Below, piece by piece: positions 53,015-60,879 of a stretch of DNA of 64,000 bases (its first letter is position 1; each line of letters opens with the position of its first letter). The DNA is taken from contig CBDFGG010000006.1 of assembly GCA_965247015.1 (NCBI GenBank), forward strand, positions 372,001 to 436,000, given 5' to 3'. Both the position numbers and the translations under genes were made by a program. The DNA comes from JAIXWP01 sp965247015. Its GTDB lineage: Bacteria > Bacteroidota > Bacteroidia > Flavobacteriales_D > Sanyastnellaceae. The notes under the pieces are model-generated. The model was given only the letters and a program-made list of their open reading frames with translations. It did not search any database and was not told the DNA's origin.

Positions 53015-54094
53015 CTAAACTTTATATACCACAGCATTGATACTCATGCCCGCTCCCACTGAGGCAAACATGATATAATCGCCAGATACAACAGGAGCTG
53101 TATCAATCTTACCCGATTGCATAAGATCATACAACGTGGGCAATGTTGCAACGGATGAATTACCCAACCACGAAATGGTCATCGGCATAATATCCTTTGG
53201 AATCTCTGATTCACCTTGAATACTGTAGAAACGCTCTAGAATGGCATCATCCATTTTACCATTGGCCTGATGAATTAAAATACGTTTGATGTCTTTAAGT
53301 GCAACACCACTTTTATCCAAACAAGCTTTCATTGCAACAGGCACGTGCTCTAGTGCATATTGATAAAGACGGCGTCCGTTCATTTTTAGATACAAAGAAC
53401 CTTCTCTGTTCTGCTCCTCCTCATATGAATTATCCATCGTCAAGAGCGCTGAGTAGCCCACCGCATCGGTTCTTGAGGCATGTGCAATAATTCCTATCGG
53501 CTCGCTGCTCTCTTTTTGTTCTATGATAAAAGCTCCAGCACCATCGGCGTAGATCATGGAATCACGGTCGTGTGGATCACTCACTAATGATAGATTCTCG
53601 GCGCCTATCACGAGGATTGCTTTCGCATCACCACTTCTGATATAATAATCGCCTTGAATAACACCTTGAAGCCAGCCTGGACATCCAAAAATGATATCGT
53701 ATGCTACACAATTAGGATTCTTGATGCCGAGTTTCGTTTTCACACGTGCAGCCAATGAAGGCACAATATCCGTTTGACGATGGGGACCGCGCACATCACC
53801 GAAATTGTGGGCCATGATCAAATGATCCAATTTTTCAGGATCAATGCCACTTGAAGCGATGGCCTTTAAAGCCGCCTCATAAGCCATATCCGACGCTCCC
53901 ACTTCTGGCTCGCAATATCTTCTCTCTGAGATGGTGGTGATTTCTTCGAACTTATCTATAATCTCCTGATTATTTCTCTTCACTTGAGAGCCATCGCTCT
54001 CGAGAAATAATTGATCAATGAATTGGTCATTTTTAATGATTCGGTTCGGAATGTAAGAACCGTGACCAGTGATCACACTATAATATTTTGTCAT
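53015..54094 (-). CDS. Beta-ketoacyl-ACP synthase III-like condensing enzyme
   Basis: 359 aa thiolase-fold enzyme of the FabH type. The active-site Cys is in VAYDIIFGCPGWLQGVIQ, the His in ILIHQANGKMDDAIL and the Asn in SWLGNSSVATLPTLYDLM, giving the Cys-His-Asn triad. It starts GHGSYIPNRIIKNDQF. It may start fatty-acid synthesis or act in a specialised lipid pathway; the insertions relative to housekeeping FabH favour the second. The GTxPRN-type start region ends upstream of an intergenic gap shared with the divergent lipoprotein gene. Confidence 0.93.
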   Translation of the reverse strand: MTKYYSVITGHGSYIPNRIIKNDQFIDQLFLESDGSQVKRNNQEIIDKFEEITTISERRYCEPEVGASDMAYEAALKAIASSGIDPEKLDHLIMAHNFGDVRGPHRQTDIVPSLAARVKTKLGIKNPNCVAYDIIFGCPGWLQGVIQGDYYIRSGDAKAILVIGAENLSLVSDPHDRDSMIYADGAGAFIIEQKESSEPIGIIAHASRTDAVGYSALLTMDNSYEEEQNREGSLYLKMNGRRLYQYALEHVPVAMKACLDKSGVALKDIKRILIHQANGKMDDAILERFYSIQGESEIPKDIMPMTISWLGNSSVATLPTLYDLMQSGKIDTAPVVSGDYIMFASVGAGMSINAVVYKV

Positions 54095-54241
54095 TCGCTA
54101 GGATGCATTTCTGTTGGCTCAATACTTAAATTCTATGCAGGAATAACAAATGTAGTTTATTTTCAAAAAAAATGCACCTTCTTGTCACATATTGAGTCTT
54201 GGCTGCATATGGTTAGTATCACTACTAATTCATTTACAATT

Positions 54242-54856
54242 ATGAAACACAAAATCAAATTTAGCTGGCTATTCATCGCAATCGCTGCTACCTTCATGCT
54301 CACTGCATGTGAACAAGAAGAAATTGACAACACGAATGAAATCACCGATCCTATAGTTCCTGTAGTAACAGAGGAAGAGGATGACTGCAGCGGAGTGCTC
54401 ACTTTCATGGGCGATGCCTTTGCACTCAACGAAACGGCTTCAGCACGGATCTTCAAGCCAACATGCGATGTAGCATTGTGGCCAGACTCAACTCAATTGG
54501 TCGTTACGATCTGCGACGATGCCTTCAATTGGGGCCCCAATGGACCGGTTCCAGGATTCAGCACCATCAATGGTTTGCCAGGAATCGAATTCCAAGTTTA
54601 CGATGGTCAAGTGGTTGTTGAAGATGGCTATTGGGCCATTGGTAATATGGGACAAACTAATCTAATAACCTACCCGGTGGATGGAATGCTCTATACCTAC
54701 GAAACTCCTTGGATTACTGTGGACATTACAGAAGCAGGAAACGTGGTCGGAGAAAACATCGCCGGAACAGTTTACACCTATCAACTGGTGGGAGATGTTT
54801 ACGAAGTGCAATACACCGGAACATTCTGTGTGCCTATTGTAGAAGTTTGCGAGTAA
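54242..54856 (+). CDS. Lipoprotein of unknown function
   Basis: 204 aa from ATG 54242; upstream codons overlap the divergent KAS III gene. A signal peptide with lipobox (TFMLTACEQ, Cys20) precedes an acidic linker (NTNEITDPIVPVVTEEEDD) and a beta-rich domain with four cysteines (DDCSG, PTCDV, ICDDAF, FCVPIVEVCE) that could form disulfides. The family is not recognised. It is followed by a strong hairpin and the ECF sigma gene. Confidence 0.8.
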   Translation: MKHKIKFSWLFIAIAATFMLTACEQEEIDNTNEITDPIVPVVTEEEDDCSGVLTFMGDAFALNETASARIFKPTCDVALWPDSTQLVVTICDDAFNWGPNGPVPGFSTINGLPGIEFQVYDGQVVVEDGYWAIGNMGQTNLITYPVDGMLYTYETPWITVDITEAGNVVGENIAGTVYTYQLVGDVYEVQYTGTFCVPIVEVCE

Positions 54857-54890
54857 CCACACAATAGTCATCACTACTAAGAGGTCAGCA

Positions 54891-54914
54891 CACCGCGGCG
54901 CAAGCGCCGCGGTG
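54891..54914. terminator. Perfect 10-bp GC hairpin before the ECF sigma gene
   Basis: CACCGCGGCG-CAAG-CGCCGCGGTG. No T-run follows, so termination is uncertain. The distal arm contains the GTG at 54912, the first possible start codon of the sigma gene. Confidence 0.6.
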
Positions 54915-55502
54915 TCTCTACCTCAAACGCTACACTACTTGGAGAATATAACTCAAATAATTTCAGCCTGTCTGAAAGGAGATCGCAAGCACCAAAAGGT
55001 GCTTTTCGATTTGCTATATGGCTACATGAAAAATATTTGTTTCAGATATCTCCATGATAAACATGATCTCAATGACGCAGTACAAGAAGCTTTCATTCTG
55101 CTCTTCAAAAATCTCGAGCAATTCGATCCTCTCAAAGGAAATTTAAAAGCTTGGGCAGGAAAGATTGGAATTCGATCGGCTCTGATGCACAATCGAAAAG
55201 TGAAGCCACACAATCAATTGCATGATACGCAAGTGAAGCAAATGGCCATTCCTGCAGATGCCATTTCACAAATGGATGAGCAGAAATTACTCGATCTCAT
55301 TGCAATGCTCGATGATGATTACCGCATCGTTTTTATGATGCACACAGTGGATGGATACGATCATAAAGAGATAGGTGAAATATTAGGCATCGATGAAAGT
55401 CTTTCGAGAAAAAGACTTTCACGAGCGCGACAAAAATTACAAGAGTGGATTTCTCCTGCATCGAACGAGGTGGTAGTAACACAACAAAAAACGCAGCCAT
55501 GA
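54912..55502 (+). CDS. ECF sigma factor partner of the trans-envelope anti-sigma
   Basis: 196 aa if the GTG at 54912 is used, 187 aa from the TTG at 54939 (LENITQIISACLKGDRK), which better matches the family start; no ATG is available. Region 2 has RYLHDKHDLNDAVQEAFILLF and FDPLKGNLKAWAGKIGIRSA. Region 4 has MHTVDGYDHKEIGEILGIDE followed by SLSRKRLSRARQKLQEWI. It is the sigma class common in Bacteroidota beside anti-sigma/beta-barrel genes. The stop (TGA 55500-55502) overlaps the next ATG by 4 nt (ATGA), indicating coupled translation. Confidence 0.9.
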   Translation: MSLPQTLHYLENITQIISACLKGDRKHQKVLFDLLYGYMKNICFRYLHDKHDLNDAVQEAFILLFKNLEQFDPLKGNLKAWAGKIGIRSALMHNRKVKPHNQLHDTQVKQMAIPADAISQMDEQKLLDLIAMLDDDYRIVFMMHTVDGYDHKEIGEILGIDESLSRKRLSRARQKLQEWISPASNEVVVTQQKTQP

Positions 55503-57103
55503 ATAATGACTTCGATCAAATAGAGAAAATGCTTGCCGAGCGACTTCGCAGCATCGACCCTCCCGGAGCGTCGGCTGATACCGCATGGGAAGCACTCGAA
55601 GCTAAATTACCCGCACCAAAAAGAAAGCGTAAATTCTTCTTTCTTTTCTGGAGCCTACTCTTCATATCCGCCACCTCCACAGCTGTCTTCTTCTACTATC
55701 ACCAAGCGGCTAATGGCTTGCATCTAGCGGCTAACGGCGAGCAGCTAACAGCTAATGGCTTGCAGCCAACGGCGAGCGGCTTGCAGCTAACGGCTGATGG
55801 CGAGCGGCAATCGGGGAACGGCGAACAGCCAACGGCTAACAGCCAAGAACCATCCCTCGATACACTTGCTTCGCAAGCACTCGGGAACCAGAACCAAGAA
55901 CCAAGAACTAAGAACCAAGAACCGATAGCCAATAACCAAGAGCCGATAACCGATAGCCAAGAACCATCCCTCGATACGCTCGCTTCGCAAGCACTCGGGA
56001 ACCAGAACCAAAAACCGATAGCTAACGGCTTGCAGCTAGCGGCTAATAGCGAGCAGCAATCGGCGAACGGCGAACAGCAAACGGCTGACAGCATTCAGAA
56101 TGAGAAACAGAATGAGAATGAGAATGAAGTTTCCCAAGAACCAAGAACTAAAAACCAAGAACAAATAGCTGACAGCATTCAGAATGAGAATGAGAATGAA
56201 GTTTCTCAAGAACCAAGAACTAAGAACCAAGAACCGATAGCCAATAACCAAGAGCCGATAGCCGATAGCCAAGAACCATCCCTCGATACACTTGCTTCGC
56301 AAGCACTCGGGAACCAAGAACCAAGAACTAAGAACCAAGAACCGATAACCGATAGCCAAGAACCGATAACCGATAGCCAAGAACCGATAGCCGATAGCCA
56401 AAAGCCGATAGCCGAAAACCAAGAACCACGTCCTTGGTCGATCAAAGCGGTGATGGGATATAATCTGTTATCGCCAAAAGATGCAGACCTGGCTGACTAC
56501 TACCCTCTTGTTGGAAATTATATTCAAGTTTCAGGAAAATACAACTGGTCAAAAACCTATGCTGAAGCGGGGATACAACATGCTACATGGAAGTATGGTA
56601 TTGATTATTTTAAGACAACTACAGATAAAGTGTTGATTGAAGATACGCTATTGTCCATGGTCGTCAATGCGCAGACAGGAGCCATCATCAGCCAAGTCTA
56701 TGGCGATACATTGGTCAACCGCACCATCACGCGAAGAGTGCGTTACAACAACACATTCTCTACGATTCAAGTGCCATTAGAATTTGGATATTATTTAAAT
56801 AAAAATAAATGGCTATTCGAGGCTGGACTAGGCATAAACTTGATTTATGTCTATAAACAATCAGGCCGCTATCTCACCACAGATAGCGATATCACGGATA
56901 TTATTAGCACTAATAATGTAGGAGTAAAACAATTTGTGATTCAACCACAATTGTCTTTTGGCACAAGCTATATGCTTGATCCAAAATGGACTGTTGGCCT
57001 AGAAGCCGGAGCAGGACTCATTCCGAGCTCATGGGTGCCCAGTGGGATTGATAAATCGATGTTCCCTATCAATGTTGGAATTTCTGTTGTTAAAAAATTC
57101 TAG
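55499..57103 (+). CDS. Dual-membrane-spanning anti-sigma-like protein with heptamer-repeat linker and outer-membrane barrel
   Basis: 534 aa. Residues 1-45 form a cytoplasmic anti-sigma-like helix (DQIEKMLAERLR, SADTAWEALEAKLPAP). Residues 46-67 form one inner-membrane helix. Residues ~68-310 form a disordered Gln/Asn/Glu/Pro linker of 7-residue units (QEPRTKN, QEPIANN, QEPITDS, QEPSLDT) with three copies of SLDTLASQALGNQ. Residues ~312-534 form a beta-barrel of the PorT/OMP_b-brl type (AVMGYNLLSPKDADLADYYP, FEAGLGINLIYVYKQSG, NVGISVVKKF). This matches the layout of dual-membrane-spanning anti-sigma factors described in Bacteroides. It overlaps its sigma gene by 4 nt. The linker DNA is mostly heptamer repeats. 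Confidence 0.88.
   Translation: MNNDFDQIEKMLAERLRSIDPPGASADTAWEALEAKLPAPKRKRKFFFLFWSLLFISATSTAVFFYYHQAANGLHLAANGEQLTANGLQPTASGLQLTADGERQSGNGEQPTANSQEPSLDTLASQALGNQNQEPRTKNQEPIANNQEPITDSQEPSLDTLASQALGNQNQKPIANGLQLAANSEQQSANGEQQTADSIQNEKQNENENEVSQEPRTKNQEQIADSIQNENENEVSQEPRTKNQEPIANNQEPIADSQEPSLDTLASQALGNQEPRTKNQEPITDSQEPITDSQEPIADSQKPIAENQEPRPWSIKAVMGYNLLSPKDADLADYYPLVGNYIQVSGKYNWSKTYAEAGIQHATWKYGIDYFKTTTDKVLIEDTLLSMVVNAQTGAIISQVYGDTLVNRTITRRVRYNNTFSTIQVPLEFGYYLNKNKWLFEAGLGINLIYVYKQSGRYLTTDSDITDIISTNNVGVKQFVIQPQLSFGTSYMLDPKWTVGLEAGAGLIPSSWVPSGIDKSMFPINVGISVVKKF
55705..56428. repeat. In-frame heptanucleotide-repeat region encoding the anti-sigma linker
   Basis: About 100 degenerate 7-nt units (GGCTAAC, GGCGAGC, AGCTAAC; then AACCAAG, AACTAAG, AACCGAT), with CTTGCTTCGCAAG-type hairpins and an AGAATG-type 6-nt sub-array near 56095-56205. 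Units AACCAAG/AACTAAG are the same as in the intergenic arrays at 36943 and 38030. Because 7 is prime to 3, the protein repeats every 7 residues (21 nt). Confidence 0.85.
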
Positions 57104-57166
57104 TGCTCGGTAATTCTTTGAAGATACTTGTCCAACTTGCAGACAAACTTCAAAGCATTTTTTATC

Positions 57167-57769
57167 ATGAAAAAAAATTACTTATTACTAATTGCAGTTC
57201 TCGTCGTATTTGCGAGCTCTTGCACCATCACGAAGCGTCGCTACAACTCAGGTTACCACATCGAGTGGAAACATGCAGCTGAAAAGGTGGAGAAAAACAA
57301 TCATGAAAATGAATTGGCAAAGGTTGAAACACCCACAGAAGAAACCGTTGCTCCAGTAGAAACACCTGCCTCTGTGCCATCTGTAGTTACAACTACACCA
57401 GCTAACACTGTTGTGTCAAACCCTGTTGCAGAAACTTCAAAATCAATAACTGAAAAGAGCGTTTCAAAAAAATCAACTACGCGCACATCAAATGTTTCTA
57501 CAGCAACTTTTGAAGCTCCTGTACAATCAAAGACCTCTACTCAAGGATTTGTTCCTGTAGCAGATAATCTTGACTCAACTGAAAACAAGGCGCTCAGTCA
57601 AGTAGACATGGTACTATTGGTTATTCTTGCACTGATTATTCCACCACTCGCGGTTTATCTTCACCAAGGCAGCTGGAATGAAATGTGTTGGATCAGCCTA
57701 TTATTGACCATTCTTTTCTGGGTTCCTGGAGTGGTATTTGCGTTTTTGGTTATCTTAGACATCATCTAA
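57167..57769 (+). CDS. Lipoprotein with C-terminal Pmp3/YqaE domain (paralogue 1)
   Basis: 200 aa from ATG 57167. The signal peptide has a lipobox (VFASSC, Cys19) followed by the motif TITKRRYNSGYHIEW. A low-complexity Thr/Val/Pro/Ser linker covers ~40-140. The last ~58 residues form a Pmp3/YqaE (UPF0057) two-helix domain (LALIIPPLAVYLHQGSWNE, LLTILFWVPGVVFAFLVIL). Stand-alone Pmp3 proteins are ~52-aa stress-induced membrane proteins. The lipobox plus membrane helices suggests anchoring at two points. It follows the anti-sigma gene by 63 nt and may be in its regulon. Confidence 0.87.
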   Translation: MKKNYLLLIAVLVVFASSCTITKRRYNSGYHIEWKHAAEKVEKNNHENELAKVETPTEETVAPVETPASVPSVVTTTPANTVVSNPVAETSKSITEKSVSKKSTTRTSNVSTATFEAPVQSKTSTQGFVPVADNLDSTENKALSQVDMVLLVILALIIPPLAVYLHQGSWNEMCWISLLLTILFWVPGVVFAFLVILDII

Positions 57770-57784
57770 TCAACCAATCATCAG

Positions 57785-58393
57785 ATGCTAAGAAATTTTC
57801 TCTTCCTCCTTTTTAGCGTAGCGCTTCTCTCTTCATGTACCATTGAAAAGCGGAAATACTTTTCTGGTTATCACGTGGAATGGCACACTAGCCTAAAGAA
57901 AGCGAATGAATCAATAAATAAGATTGTTGATGAAAAAGAATCTGAATTAGCATCAAATAATAGCATTCAAAGCAAAGAATTCAATGCTGATATATTGAAT
58001 TCAAAAGATAAAAAAGAGTTGGCAGAATGGACACCTCCGGTAATCCATTCTCCAGCTCTTACTTTTTCCAAAAAAGCTGAAAAACAAATCGCTCCCACAA
58101 CAAAGGTCTCTAGCGTGTATTCAGCATATACCGTCGAAAACAGAATTGCGCATCGCATCATTCAAAAGGCAATGATGAAGCAGCAAAGCAATGATGACAA
58201 TACGGATCTTTACATCTTCATAGCCATTATTCTGTTGGCAATACTATTGCCTCCATGTTCCGTATTCCTTCACCAAGGTTGCTGCAACAGTTTCTTTTGG
58301 TACACGGTAGACCTCACCCTTCTAGGATGGATACCAGGCATTGTGTACGCTTTTATAATTATTTTTACGCAGCCGCGCTACTACTATTACTAA
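57785..58393 (+). CDS. Lipoprotein with C-terminal Pmp3/YqaE domain (paralogue 2)
   Basis: 202 aa, a tandem paralogue of the previous gene, 15 nt downstream. The lipobox (ALLSSC, Cys18) is followed by TIEKRKYFSGYHVEW, a divergent linker rich in Lys/Ser, and a Pmp3-like C-terminus (LLAILLPPCSVFLHQGCCN, LTLLGWIPGIVYAFIIIF) ending in RYYYY. The conserved ends with an unconserved middle show that the N-terminal motif and Pmp3 domain are what selection keeps. The 3' end overlaps the convergent fdhD gene by 4 nt. Confidence 0.87.
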   Translation: MLRNFLFLLFSVALLSSCTIEKRKYFSGYHVEWHTSLKKANESINKIVDEKESELASNNSIQSKEFNADILNSKDKKELAEWTPPVIHSPALTFSKKAEKQIAPTTKVSSVYSAYTVENRIAHRIIQKAMMKQQSNDDNTDLYIFIAIILLAILLPPCSVFLHQGCCNSFFWYTVDLTLLGWIPGIVYAFIIIFTQPRYYYY

Positions 58394-59166
58394 GCGTAGC
58401 GGGTCCATCGATCCTCTCTGCAGAACGCATAGAGTGCCACTCCCAATTCTTTTGCAAAATCAATTGACAAGCTGCTCGGTGCGCTTACCGCTGCCAAGAC
58501 TGGTATGCCCGCAGTAAAACACTTCGTGATGATTTCATAGCTCACACGACCACTCACTAATAAGTAACGCGCAGCTTTTAGCTCACCACGATTTAATAAA
58601 TCACCTACTACTTTATCCACTGCGTTGTGTCTTCCGATGTCTTCTTTGACACTCAGCAAACTTCTGTGAACGTCAAACGCTGCCGCGGCATGACATCCAC
58701 CACTTTTATCAAACGCTGACTGATGCTCGCGCATTACTTCAAACATTTTTTCAAATGAAACCGTGGTTTCTTCAGCCATATTTTCTTCTCTTTTTTCTTG
58801 AGAAAAATCTTGGAGTTCTGTTCGGCCGCAAATGCCACAACTCGCCACGGACAATAGATTCCGCTTATTGATTTGGCTTTTATCCAAAAGATGATCCGGC
58901 ACCGTTACATTCACTTTGGATACAAGTCCTTCAGGCGAGCGCTCTAATACTTGACTCTCTAAATGTCCCTCTTTTAATTTGACAACTCCTTCTGCAAACA
59001 AAAGCCCCCGGATGAGGGATTCCTCATCTCCGGGGGTCTGCATTGTCAATGTAAATATTTCGTCATTCACCATAACAGTCAGCGGATGTTCAATCATCAA
59101 ATGATCTTGCACCATGGTGCAAGCTCCTTTCGATTGCTTGATCGCTTCGTACTGTCTGGTCTTCAT
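58390..59166 (-). CDS. fdhD: Formate dehydrogenase accessory sulfurtransferase
   Basis: 258 aa. FdhD transfers sulfur from IscS to the molybdenum/tungsten cofactor of formate dehydrogenase. The sulfur-carrying Cys pair is in SVASCGICGRTE, and FDKSGGCHAAAAFD and KEDIGRHNAVDKVVGDLL are diagnostic. It overlaps the stop of fhs by one base (TAATG), so both respond together; no formate dehydrogenase gene is in the window. The pairing suggests formate/one-carbon metabolism. Confidence 0.94.
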   Translation of the reverse strand: MKTRQYEAIKQSKGACTMVQDHLMIEHPLTVMVNDEIFTLTMQTPGDEESLIRGLLFAEGVVKLKEGHLESQVLERSPEGLVSKVNVTVPDHLLDKSQINKRNLLSVASCGICGRTELQDFSQEKREENMAEETTVSFEKMFEVMREHQSAFDKSGGCHAAAAFDVHRSLLSVKEDIGRHNAVDKVVGDLLNRGELKAARYLLVSGRVSYEIITKCFTAGIPVLAAVSAPSSLSIDFAKELGVALYAFCREDRWTRYA

Positions 59167-60842
59167 TATGATAATCCTGTCACTACGCCATTCGCGTCGA
59201 TGTCCATATTCTCTGAAGCTGGAATCGCTGGTAAACCTGGCATTCTCATCATTTCACCAAGAATAGGAATGATGAAGCCTGCTCCTACTGCGTATTCAAA
59301 CTCTCTTACTGTAACAATGAAGTTGCGAGGACGACCTACTTTGCTTTCATCATCAGAGAATGACTTCTGTGTTTTCGCCATACAGATTGGCAATCCTGCG
59401 AGGCCTAATCTTTCAATGGTTCTAAGATTACCTTCTGCTTCTTTAGTGTATTGCACCGCATCTGCTCCGTAAATCTCTTTGGCAATCTTTTCAATCTTTT
59501 CCTTCACCGGAAGTGACCAATCGTAGAGTGGCTTGAATGCATTTTTACCACCATCCACTTCAGCGACAACTGCGGCAGCAAGATCTTTCGTGCCTTCTCC
59601 ACCATGTGCAAATCCACGTGAAATCACTGCTTGGATACCGAGCTTTGCACAAGCATCGATCACAAATTGCAACTCTTCATCACTATCCGTTGGGAAATGA
59701 TTCAGTGCAACTACTGGATTTAAACCAAACTTGCGACAGTTTTCGATGTGCTTCTCAAGGTTTTCAAATCCTTTCGTAACGCGTTCCATTGAAGGTGTGT
59801 TGTACTCTTCTTTTTTCGCGCCGCCATGGTGACGAAGTGCTCTAATTGTCGCTACAAGCACCATTGCATCTGGCTTCAAATTGCCGTAGCCACATTTGAT
59901 ATCCATGAATTTTTCTGCACCTAAATCCGCTCCGAATCCGGCTTCTGTCACTACATATTCTGACAAGGTCAATCCCATTTTCGTAGCGATAATGGTGTTG
60001 GTTCCTTGTGCAATATTTGCAAATGGACCACCATGTAGGATCGCTGGATTTCCTTCTAAAGTCTGCACCAAGTTTGGCTTGATTGCATCCTTCAGCAAGA
60101 GCGCCATTGCGCCTTGTGCTTTCAAATCACGAGCATAAATAGGCTTGCGATCGAATGTAAAACCAACGAAAATATTTCCAAGTTTGGTTTTTAAATCTTC
60201 GATATTCTGCGCCATACAAAGGATGGCCATTACTTCACTTGCTGGAGTAATGTTGAAACCATCTTGACGTGGAATTCCATTTCCAGTTCCACCGAGACCA
60301 ATCGTAATATCACGAAGGGAACGGTCGTTCATATCCATTACACGCTTCCAATAAATGGAGCGTGGGTCTAATCCTAAAGAGTATTGCTTGTTTTGAAGAT
60401 TGTTGTCGATCAATGCAGCGAGAAGATTATTCGCTTTTTCAATTGCACCAAAATCTCCTGTGAAGTGAAGATTGATATCTTCCATCGGAACAACTTGTGA
60501 GTATCCACCACCTGCTGCACCGCCCTTGATTCCGAAAACAGGTCCAAGAGATGGCTCGCGTAAAACTACAGTAGCCTTTTTTCCGATTTTATTTAAACCT
60601 TCTGTAAGGCCGATGCTTGTAGTAGTTTTTCCTTCCCCTGCCGGAGTAGGTGTAATCGCGCTAACAAGAATTAATTTATTCTTTTTAATCTTTTCCTCAT
60701 TGATGAGACTTAGTGGAAGCTTTGCTTTATACTTTCCATAATGTTCCAAATCATCAATAGAAATATTTAATTTTTCGGCAATAACATTGATGTGCCGAAT
60801 GTCGCATTTCTGCGCAATTTCCAGGTCTGTAGGAAATGACAT
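59166..60842 (-). CDS. fhs: Formate-tetrahydrofolate ligase
   Basis: 558 aa, full length for the family. It makes 10-formyl-THF from formate, THF and ATP. The nucleotide-binding loop is TPTPAGEGKTTTSIGL, followed by REPSLGPVFGIKGGAAGGGY, HFTGDFGAIEKANNLLAALI, LDPRSIYWKRVMDMNDRSLR and GLPICMAKTQKSFSDD. A TACATTTC box lies upstream on the minus strand. It is the first gene of the fhs-fdhD operon. Confidence 0.97.
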   Translation of the reverse strand: MSFPTDLEIAQKCDIRHINVIAEKLNISIDDLEHYGKYKAKLPLSLINEEKIKKNKLILVSAITPTPAGEGKTTTSIGLTEGLNKIGKKATVVLREPSLGPVFGIKGGAAGGGYSQVVPMEDINLHFTGDFGAIEKANNLLAALIDNNLQNKQYSLGLDPRSIYWKRVMDMNDRSLRDITIGLGGTGNGIPRQDGFNITPASEVMAILCMAQNIEDLKTKLGNIFVGFTFDRKPIYARDLKAQGAMALLLKDAIKPNLVQTLEGNPAILHGGPFANIAQGTNTIIATKMGLTLSEYVVTEAGFGADLGAEKFMDIKCGYGNLKPDAMVLVATIRALRHHGGAKKEEYNTPSMERVTKGFENLEKHIENCRKFGLNPVVALNHFPTDSDEELQFVIDACAKLGIQAVISRGFAHGGEGTKDLAAAVVAEVDGGKNAFKPLYDWSLPVKEKIEKIAKEIYGADAVQYTKEAEGNLRTIERLGLAGLPICMAKTQKSFSDDESKVGRPRNFIVTVREFEYAVGAGFIIPILGEMMRMPGLPAIPASENMDIDANGVVTGLS

Positions 60843-60879
60843 ATAGTTTCAAAATTGGTTATACAGGGGCGAAATGTAC

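Noticed and set aside
54011..54241. N-terminal extension of the lipoprotein at 54242
   Set aside because: It overlaps the divergent KAS III gene, and the lipobox signal peptide starts at 54242.
55699..56445. Minus-strand open frames of up to 131 codons inside the anti-sigma gene
   Set aside because: They are antisense readings of the same 7-nt repeats (repeats of GSWLLAIGSW type). The plus-strand frame has an overlapping sigma gene, a membrane helix and a real barrel domain.
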